From Pseudomonadota bacterium (lineage in GTDB: Bacteria; Desulfobacterota; Syntrophobacteria; Syntrophobacterales; Syntrophobacteraceae): a stretch of DNA of 30,198 nt. The position numbers were made by a program, and so were the translations under genes. The notes beneath the pieces were generated by a model that had not been told where the DNA came from, did not search any database, and saw nothing but the letters and a program-made list of their open reading frames with translations. Positions 24,911-30,198 of the stretch are shown here, one piece after another (position 1 is the stretch's first letter; every line of letters starts with the position of its first letter). The DNA lies in the NCBI GenBank assembly GCA_023416335.1, contig JAEZHY010000084.1, forward strand, positions 1 through 30,198, given 5' to 3'.

Positions 24911-25713
24911 TTCCGCGGCTTCCTCTGTTCCGGAGCCTGAAAAGGATCCGAGGGCCTTATCTTTTCCCGCACCTCACGTGCCAGAAAATCTCTGTCCGGC
25001 TTTGTAAATCTCCTGCCGGAACTGACCGGCAGAAGTTCCGCGCTTCTTTTGACCACATTGGTCGAGCTTGTAAGAATCCCCCGCGTCCTGTGATATATTT
25101 CCTGCCTGTACCATCCGCCGTCTCCGACCAGAATTGCATAGGCGAAACAGCCATAAACCGTTTCGAAAATCCTGGCTCGAGAAACGTGCTCATTTGTCAC
25201 GATCCAGACACTCCCGCCGTCAGAACCCCCGCTGCCAAGCTCCGCCTCATTAACGACCCGCAGGTCGTCTATCACGGCTTCTCTTTTCTCAACGGCGATC
25301 TTCATGTATGAACAGACATAATCAAGTACGGTCAGGTGATTGGCCTCATCGATTCTTGAGAATCTCTTGTATCCGAGGCTTCCGTGCGAGTGGATCCAGC
25401 CGTTTATGATCAAGTCCGGCGGAAGCACATCACGATAGAGAGAGATATTTTCCGGACCGATCCCCGTATATTGGTGAACATTGCTGTCGTTAACAGGAAG
25501 GCCGATATCCGTGATGCATTCGGGATTTTCTTTCTTCGCAAGAGTCAAGCCGTACCATTCATAGCTGTCCCCATGTATGCCGCGGACAAGTTCATTCACT
25601 GCAAGGGCCTTCGAAATCGCGAACCTGTCGATTATCACGTTTCGAGGAAGCTCCGAGAGGGTAACATATTCGGGTTCCGGTCTTTTTAGCGAAGACAGTT
25701 TTGCGAGTCTCAA
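24907..25713 (-). CDS. JAMM/JAB metalloprotease (candidate deconjugase or modifier-processing enzyme)
   Basis: A 268-residue protein with a full JAMM zinc site. It has Glu 52 in SYEWYGLTL, and H108-S-H110 in INGWIHSHG, followed by S119 and D122 (FSRID). This matches E...HxH-x(8)-SxxD, the signature of isopeptidases such as Rpn11, AMSH and bacterial deconjugases. Such enzymes cut after the C-terminal Gly of ubiquitin-like modifiers. A C-terminal extension of about 120 residues ends in a basic, Pro-rich tail. The TTG start at 25713 is chosen because AAGGAG lies 8 nt upstream and the codon overlaps the stop of the AAA+ gene (TTGA). Between the E1 and the unfoldase genes, its likely jobs are trimming the modifier precursor and removing it from targets. 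Confidence 0.92.
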   Translation of the reverse strand: MRLAKLSSLKRPEPEYVTLSELPRNVIIDRFAISKALAVNELVRGIHGDSYEWYGLTLAKKENPECITDIGLPVNDSNVHQYTGIGPENISLYRDVLPPDLIINGWIHSHGSLGYKRFSRIDEANHLTVLDYVCSYMKIAVEKREAVIDDLRVVNEAELGSGGSDGGSVWIVTNEHVSRARIFETVYGCFAYAILVGDGGWYRQEIYHRTRGILTSSTNVVKRSAELLPVSSGRRFTKPDRDFLAREVREKIRPSDPFQAPEQRKPRN

Positions 25714-26813
25714 TGCAGCTTCTCCTTCACATAGGCTTCATCCACCCTCAGCTCACCCGAAAACCGGCCGGGCAGGCTGAACATGTCATCTATGAGCACC
25801 CGGTGCAGAATCCCGATCAGCCCGCGTGCTCCGGTTCCCTCGACCTGGGCGTGACGTGCTATTTGGGAAAGCGCTTCATCGGTTATGGCGAGGTCGATCC
25901 CCCAGGTTTTGAAATCATTGACATAGGCACGGACGGGACTGTCCTCACTCCGAACCATGATGGACTTCAAATCTTCCTCACCGAGCGGATCGTAGACTAC
26001 TCTGACAGGGAACCGTCCCATCAGCTGGCGTTCCATTCCAAATGAAACCAGATCGTCGGTAAGCAGGAAATCTTTCCAGTTGCCCTTGAGTTTTTTCGAT
26101 TCCATGCAGCTTCCGACTATTTTTTCCAGATCTTCGAAAGCGCCCCCTGCAATGAACAGCACGTGCTTGGTGGAAAGGAGTAATCTTTCACCATCCATAC
26201 TGATGACGTTTTCAATTCCTTCAACTAGTTTTAACAGGCCCTTCTGGACACCGGCGCCGGAGACGTCCCTGAACGCGGACGTTTCCTTTGCGATCTTGTC
26301 GAGTTCATCCAGGTACACTATCCCCATTTGCGCGATATTTGAGTTTCCGCCCGCCGAAACGAACAGGTCCACGAGTATGTCAACCGCACTTTGTCCCACG
26401 TACCCGACTTCGCTGAACTTCGTGAGGTCTTCTTCGACAAAGGGCACTCCGACTAGTTCGGATACCGTGGAACTCGAATAGGTCTTGCCGCACCCGGTCG
26501 GGCCTATTATCAGAATATTTGCCTTGGGCGTTCGGGTATTTCGCAGGGCTGTGCCCAGGTCGCCGTTGTACTCCAGGATGGAATGTTTAAGTGCGTTCCC
26601 CAGCCGTTTGTAGTGGAAAGAAATTGCGGTGGAGATCACTTTCTTGCCCTCATCCTGCCCTATGACAAACCGATCCATGTGAGCCTTGATGTCCACCGGC
26701 GTCTTGTTGAACTCTATTATGTTCCGCACGGCATCCGTCGATTGTTCTTCTTTCAATTGAGCCATTCTCTCCGAAATTCTCTGCCTGGTCTCTTCGGTCA
26801 ATTTCCCGCCCAT
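25710..26813 (-). CDS. ClpX-like AAA+ unfoldase without zinc domain or visible ClpP-docking loop
   Basis: A 367-residue ClpX/HslU-type ATPase. Motifs are FVIGQDEGKKVISTA (49-63), Walker A GPTGCGKT (104-111), pore loop GYVG (137-140), Walker B VYLDELDKIA (166-175), sensor-1 region FIAGGAF (220-226), Arg finger MGRFPV (265-270) and sensor 2 GTGARGL (326-332). ClpX unfolds tagged proteins and threads them into ClpP. Here the N-terminal Cys4 zinc domain is absent. Between GGAF and GRFPV, where ClpX carries its IGF loop, the sequence is short and has no IGF-like tripeptide. The protein therefore probably works without ClpP. ATG 26813 has GGGAGGTG just upstream; an upstream in-frame ATG at 26954 would add 47 residues overlapping the previous gene. 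Its place among E1, E2 and JAMM genes suggests it acts on modified targets. Confidence 0.93.
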   Translation of the reverse strand: MGGKLTEETRQRISERMAQLKEEQSTDAVRNIIEFNKTPVDIKAHMDRFVIGQDEGKKVISTAISFHYKRLGNALKHSILEYNGDLGTALRNTRTPKANILIIGPTGCGKTYSSSTVSELVGVPFVEEDLTKFSEVGYVGQSAVDILVDLFVSAGGNSNIAQMGIVYLDELDKIAKETSAFRDVSGAGVQKGLLKLVEGIENVISMDGERLLLSTKHVLFIAGGAFEDLEKIVGSCMESKKLKGNWKDFLLTDDLVSFGMERQLMGRFPVRVVYDPLGEEDLKSIMVRSEDSPVRAYVNDFKTWGIDLAITDEALSQIARHAQVEGTGARGLIGILHRVLIDDMFSLPGRFSGELRVDEAYVKEKLH

Positions 26814-26833
26814 TTCACCTCCCGACCTTCGCG

Positions 26834-27415
26834 TTATGTTTCTACAAATATTACGAAATTTTTTAATAATTTGATTTGCTCCCGCAGCGTATCGACAGAT
26901 TTCAGACAATCGGATAGACTGCTTGTCCCCTCCCCGGCTTTGCATTGCCTGCACCGGGAATCAATCGCCCCTGAGAGATCGCCGGCCCTTTTTTTCGCCA
27001 ACTCGGAGAGCAGGATTACTTCAAAGTGACGGTTTTCGAGCAGCTCCGGCTCTACGAGCGGGTTCATCGAATAGAGCCGGGCGGACAGCCGTATTTCTTC
27101 GGGTGACCGTGCAAACCGCAAATAGGGGTTGGAAACCGCGGCAAGAATTTTTCTTGTGAGTAGATATTGGCTCTGTTCAGAGAGCAGGAACGGGGGAACA
27201 TTCAACCTGTTCTTCCTTTTTAGGGGGCCATGGATATTGTTTTCAAGGCAGGGAAGATCAGGAGGGGTGCGGAGGCTTGCGAGAAATCCGTCGTCCAGTT
27301 CGTACCTGTAAACAATCGTTCCCACTACAGTGAACGGGTCTGTCCGAAGTGGTTGCTTCTCTTTTTTGCGAGTGCGCGCCTTTTTGACATGCTGAAGAAT
27401 TTTAGTAGAAATCAT
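26834..27415 (-). CDS. Unknown basic protein of the ubiquitin-like operon
   Basis: A 193-residue protein that I do not recognise. It starts with a very basic helix (KKARTRKKEKQPLRT, about 11-25), then VVGTIVYRYELDDGFLASLR (30-49), a middle section rich in Leu/Arg (QYLLTRKILAAVSNPYLRFA) and a C-terminal part with C155xxC158 and C170. It ends in a probable amphipathic helix (DTLREQIKLLKNFVIFVET). The Cys residues could bind metal or form a partial treble-clef, but four ligands are not visible. ATG 27415 overlaps the E2-like gene by 14 nt, and the next gene follows after 20 nt, so it is an integral operon member. It could be an E3-like adaptor, a target selector or a scaffold for the unfoldase; none of these is shown by sequence. 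Confidence 0.8.
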   Translation of the reverse strand: MISTKILQHVKKARTRKKEKQPLRTDPFTVVGTIVYRYELDDGFLASLRTPPDLPCLENNIHGPLKRKNRLNVPPFLLSEQSQYLLTRKILAAVSNPYLRFARSPEEIRLSARLYSMNPLVEPELLENRHFEVILLSELAKKRAGDLSGAIDSRCRQCKAGEGTSSLSDCLKSVDTLREQIKLLKNFVIFVET

Positions 27416-28577
27416 TCTTGATCTCGACCTCTCCCGTGACAATTTTCGGATCGTCACGGAGAACGCGGAATTCCTCGAAGACGATCGAGGTCTTCTCGAA
27501 GCGCATATTGTCCAGCCTGTGATACCCGTTCCCGCGTTGGCTGTTGTAGCCGTGGAAAAGGGCATTTATCCCTTCCTCGAGAGCATGGATGGCGCCCGAC
27601 GCATTGAACTTCCAGGCCGGCACGAAATCCCCCCGCACGCAGATCTTCTGCATCTTTTCAAAGCCCTTCAAGAATGGATGCTTGTATTTGTCCAGAACAT
27701 ACGGAACGAGCGGTCCGTTCGTAGAAACGCCGACACGGCAATCGGGGAAAAGATAGACGCGGTCGTAAGAGTCCTTCAGCGCATATTCGCCGGTCCGGAC
27801 ATAGACATAGTATTCAGTTGAACTTCCGTTTCGGAAAAAACCGCAGCCGTTGAGTTCGAGCGAGCCGGTTTCCTTTATGAACAGCAGGAGTGCGATGTAT
27901 TTTTCCTGAAGATTTGCGAATTGTTCCCGGCCCTGGATCAATGAGGCTATCCTGACCTTTTCCTCTTCAACGATTTTGGCTTCCAGGGCCTTCAAAACCA
28001 GCTTTCCCAGAGATTTGGCGCTAATTATACCGCTTGAATTCGGAATTTCCGGAGTTTGAATTCCGGCGATATTTTTCAGCTTTTCCTGAACCGAAAGCAC
28101 ATCGGTCAATCTCCGGGCTTCGGCAAGAAAACGAGTCGGGACTTTGATCTCCCTGCTTATAAGATCCAGAAACTCCTCATGAGCTATGGTTCTCTTGTGG
28201 AGCCGGTTCTTCTTACGCACGAAATGCGGCATTATCTGAAATACTATTGCCCGCAGCTTTTCGTCGATTGAAAGTCCCGGTGGGCTCAGAGTTCGGAGGA
28301 ACCGGTTGAAAACAGATCGCCGCAACGACTCGTATGTTTCCGGATCGATGGTTTTATAATTGTCGATAATCGATTGAATGCGTACGGATTTCAGATAGTA
28401 CCTGCCCTGAACCTGTAGCAGGCCCGGTTTAGGTTTGCACGGAGCAGCACACCCGGGACACCAATCTGACGAGGGGACTCCGACTTCGTTCTCAACCGAT
28501 GGATCGTAGACAAGAGGCAAGTACATAAAACCGGAGTCGATCACAAGTTCGATATCCGATTGGAGCAATTGGAGCAT
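27402..28577 (-). CDS. Candidate E2/UBC-like conjugating protein with a Cys-rich N-terminal region
   Basis: A 391-residue protein. E2 enzymes carry a ubiquitin-like protein as a Cys thioester and transfer it to targets. The C-terminal region has an E2-like order of motifs: a strand ending YLFPDCRVGVSTNGPLVPYV (275-293), then H300-P301 in KYKHPFLKG, and candidate catalytic Cys 313 in QKICVRGD. W322 in PAWKF and a helix ASGAIHALEEGINALFHGYN (326-345) follow. This parallels the HPN...CLxx...W...helix layout of UBC domains, although Asn is not kept. The N-terminus has CPGCAAPC (40-47), and a helical middle (about 100-235) separates the two parts. GGTGGAG upstream supports the start. It follows the candidate modifier gene by 1 nt. 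The E2 call rests on motif order and operon context and needs a structure-level test. Confidence 0.72.
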   Translation of the reverse strand: MLQLLQSDIELVIDSGFMYLPLVYDPSVENEVGVPSSDWCPGCAAPCKPKPGLLQVQGRYYLKSVRIQSIIDNYKTIDPETYESLRRSVFNRFLRTLSPPGLSIDEKLRAIVFQIMPHFVRKKNRLHKRTIAHEEFLDLISREIKVPTRFLAEARRLTDVLSVQEKLKNIAGIQTPEIPNSSGIISAKSLGKLVLKALEAKIVEEEKVRIASLIQGREQFANLQEKYIALLLFIKETGSLELNGCGFFRNGSSTEYYVYVRTGEYALKDSYDRVYLFPDCRVGVSTNGPLVPYVLDKYKHPFLKGFEKMQKICVRGDFVPAWKFNASGAIHALEEGINALFHGYNSQRGNGYHRLDNMRFEKTSIVFEEFRVLRDDPKIVTGEVEIKNDFY

Positions 28578-28578
28578 C

Positions 28579-28977
28579 CTAAAACTCCACCGGCATGCCG
28601 CCCTCCTGAGGCTTTATTGCATGGACCGAGACATAGAGGTACTTTTCCCCCTCTTCAGTTTCTTCGACAATTGCGTATTCCTGAGCCGGACCATGAATTT
28701 CTTTTCCCCTGATCAACAATTTTCCGCCCAGAAGCTGTCTGTTGACGTCGTCCAGTGTCTGGGCCTCCTCAACGCTCCAGTTCCTTTTGCCCAAAGTCCT
28801 GTGGATCAACTCCCGCAAAGGTATTCCTTCATAAGTGCCGGGTTCGTAGATATCAATCAAACCTTCCCCTGCCTGCCCTGGGACAATCTCGATTACCAGA
28901 GGAAGAACTTTTTGAATTAAAACGACTTCCTTGAAGTCTTCCTTCTCGAAAACCGTAACAGGCGCGTTTTGTGCCAT
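28579..28977 (-). CDS. Candidate ubiquitin-like modifier precursor ending in GG plus a short tail
   Basis: A 132-residue protein, first in the operon. The last part, YLYVSVHAIKPQEGG (113-127), resembles the final strand and Gly-Gly of ubiquitin-like proteins, and is followed by only MPVEF (128-132). The preceding stretch LLGGKLLIRGKEI (82-94) fits the beta3-beta4 region of a beta-grasp fold. An N-terminal extension of about 35 residues (FEKEDFKEVVLIQKVLPLVI) would add a strand or helix. The tail after GG implies processing before E1 activation, and the operon encodes a JAMM protease that could do it. ATG 28977 is chosen for AAGGA 6 nt upstream; an upstream in-frame ATG at 29070 lacks such support. 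The beta-grasp identity is inferred from pattern and context, not from strong similarity. Confidence 0.7.
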   Translation of the reverse strand: MAQNAPVTVFEKEDFKEVVLIQKVLPLVIEIVPGQAGEGLIDIYEPGTYEGIPLRELIHRTLGKRNWSVEEAQTLDDVNRQLLGGKLLIRGKEIHGPAQEYAIVEETEEGEKYLYVSVHAIKPQEGGMPVEF

Positions 28978-29593
28978 TTTCAATCCTTCCGGTTGAATGA
29001 TAGATGCGCGGCCCGAGGGATGCCGCCCCGGGTTCCGGCTTGTCGAGAGGGGTGAATTATCTCCAAACATTCCACCATCCCTCCATTAAGGGTAAGGACG
29101 CATAGAGAACTTGCAAAGCACGCGCTGGCTGTGAAAAGTAGTACAGGAGCGGATTTATGGGCATCTCGGCGACACTCCGAAACGGCATCCCGTTGTAATC
29201 GAATCCGCATAAACGGCTTTGAATTACAAAAACGAGTTCCAGGACAAATTGCTCTTGTCGCCGATACAAAATGCTTCGACCCGAACGCAGGATTTTTGAC
29301 GGAAAACGGAACGAACCTGTCAAAAGACATTCCTCGAAAAATGGGCCCAGCGAATCGATTGGATGTCCCTGCCGGAGGCAAGGATCACCTCTGATCCGGC
29401 TTCCCAGAATCCTCTTGTAATTGTTCGACTAAAATGGGAATAAGTACCCGAGACGTCAGGACGCGGACCGGGAGCGGGCTCGGATTCTTCGTTCGTTCTC
29501 GCAGCCCGAAACGGCCTATAATTTGCATTCGCTTGGCTTATTGTGTAGACAGTCCAAAACAGGTGCAACAAGTAAAGTGGAGGGAGAAAGAAT
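28978..29593. other. Divergent intergenic region between the ubiquitin-like operon and the ankyrin gene
   Basis: About 615 nt that must hold the promoter of the minus-strand operon and that of the plus-strand ankyrin gene. No clear -35/-10 pair was found for the operon. Short open frames cross the region on both strands without Shine-Dalgarno sequences or recognisable domains. No repeat, tRNA or hairpin terminator was noticed. Confidence 0.5.
29517..29522 (+). promoter_or_regulatory. Possible -10 element of the ankyrin gene
   Basis: A perfect TATAAT lies about 70 nt upstream of the start codon. The -35 position is poor (TTCGTT at 19 nt), so the promoter is weak, activator-dependent or only a chance match. 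Confidence 0.35.
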
Positions 29594-30198
29594 ATGAAAA
29601 AGAGCAAATGGGGATGGATTTGCTCGCTCTGTTTAGTCCTGGCTTTTTCAGCACCGGCTTTCGGCCAGCCAAAGGCAAAGATCAGCGATGCACAGCAAGC
29701 CGCCAAGGAAGCTAAAGCTCTTGAAGAAAGAACGAAACGTGAGCAGCGGAATTTGGAACTCATAAGTTCAGTTGACAAAAACGATTCCGCGGCTATTTCC
29801 AAGTTGTTGGCGGACGGCGCTGACGCAAATACCCGGGACCGGGAGGGCATGACCCCACTGATGCACGCTGCGCTTCTGGGCAATCAGGATCTGGTCGATC
29901 TGCTCTTAAGCAAAGGCGCCAAGGTCGATCTGGCGGACAACTTCGGTGTGACGGCCCTCATGCAGGCCGCATGGTCGGGGCATCCGCATGTCGTGCAGAC
30001 TCTCATATCAGCCGGGGCCGATCCTGACGTAAAGAGCACAGTCGAGGTTCCCAGTCTCAGGAAGAAAGGGACCAACGCCCTCATGGGAGCGTGCATGAAC
30101 GGCAACCTCGAAGTTGCACAGCTTCTCCTTTCCAAGAATATAAAAGTAAACCAGCAGGACGGCGAAGGTCTGACAGCCCTGATGTACACGGCCAGAGG
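29594..30198 (+). CDS. Exported ankyrin-repeat protein, 3' end outside window
   Basis: The frame from ATG 29594 stays open to the window edge (201 residues). It starts with a Sec signal peptide, MKKSKWGWICSLCLVLAFSA, with probable cleavage after AFG at residue 24. A charged helical linker (SDAQQAAKEAKALEERTKRE) follows. Ankyrin repeats begin at about residue 65: DSAAISKLLADGADANTRDR, GMTPLMHAALLGNQDLVDLL, GVTALMQAAWSGHPHVVQTL, NALMGACMNGNLEVAQLLLS and GLTALMYTA. There is an unusual insert (DVKSTVEVPSLRKKG) between the third and fourth repeats. Ankyrin arrays bind proteins; in the periplasm of Gram-negative bacteria several act in stress or inhibitor functions. GGAGGGAGAAAG precedes the start. 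It is divergent from the ubiquitin-like operon. Confidence 0.93.
   Translation, partial: MKKSKWGWICSLCLVLAFSAPAFGQPKAKISDAQQAAKEAKALEERTKREQRNLELISSVDKNDSAAISKLLADGADANTRDREGMTPLMHAALLGNQDLVDLLLSKGAKVDLADNFGVTALMQAAWSGHPHVVQTLISAGADPDVKSTVEVPSLRKKGTNALMGACMNGNLEVAQLLLSKNIKVNQQDGEGLTALMYTAR

Noticed and set aside
25710..26813. Calling the AAA+ gene ordinary clpX
   Set aside because: It lacks the N-terminal Cys4 zinc domain, has no visible IGF loop, and sits in a ubiquitin-like operon rather than next to clpP or lon.
29320..29883. 187-residue minus-strand open frame covering the start of the ankyrin gene
   Set aside because: The opposite strand has a signal peptide, ankyrin repeats and a Shine-Dalgarno sequence; this frame has none of these.

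Overview
The window is 30 kb of a moderately GC-rich bacterial chromosome with compact operons, clear Shine-Dalgarno sequences and several alternative TTG/GTG starts. An RND efflux pump and Sec-type signal peptides point to a diderm (Gram-negative) bacterium. The small zinc-ribbon, CPBP and RHH/PIN-type genes recall Desulfobacterota/deltaproteobacteria, but the phylum is a guess. No rRNA, tRNA, CRISPR array or intact insertion sequence was seen.

Layout. (1) 1-2864, minus strand: a MarR regulator followed by an RND drug-efflux permease cut by the window edge, with palindromic operator-like sites before each gene. (2) 3362-4207: a multi-pass membrane protein of unknown function. (3) 4597-9429: a full-length Lhr helicase. 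(4) 9579-11550: a small accessory patch. It holds an RHH antitoxin whose PIN-like toxin has been cut to a few codons, a CPBP membrane protease homologue lacking the expected Glu, a second degraded copy of 'lhr tail + antitoxin', and a zinc-ribbon gene split by a frameshift. (5) 11676-13267: an exported AOC-barrel-like protein, a DUF72 protein and a DUF2283 protein. (6) 13645-18591: a giant SNF2-family ATPase with a zinc-ribbon/HEAT-like N-terminal half. (7) 18869-23377: an NTF2-like protein, then a translationally coupled operon recQ - DUF488 - DUF488, in which RecQ carries an extra C-terminal domain. (8) 23642-28977, minus strand: a six-gene operon that looks like a complete ubiquitin-like conjugation pathway with its own unfoldase. 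(9) 29594-end: an exported ankyrin-repeat protein, cut by the window edge.

The most interesting part is region 8. In transcription order it encodes a small protein ending in Gly-Gly plus a five-residue tail (candidate ubiquitin-like modifier), a protein with a C-terminal E2/UBC-like signature, a basic Cys-containing protein of unknown function, a ClpX-like AAA+ ATPase, a JAMM metalloprotease and an E1-like adenylating enzyme with a degenerate plus an active ThiF domain. Neighbouring genes overlap or are separated by 20 nt or less. The ATPase keeps its pore loop and ATPase motifs but lacks the ClpX zinc domain and has no recognisable ClpP-docking IGF loop. The operon could therefore attach a modifier, remove it, and unfold or remodel tagged targets without ClpP. 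E1/E2/JAB/modifier sets are known in bacteria (for example Bil antiphage operons). The dedicated ClpX-like motor and the two Cys-containing unknown regions are the parts that look new. With three large helicases (Lhr, SNF2, RecQ) and DUF488 genes nearby, the region resembles a DNA-repair/defence island, although no phage-related function is demonstrated by sequence alone.
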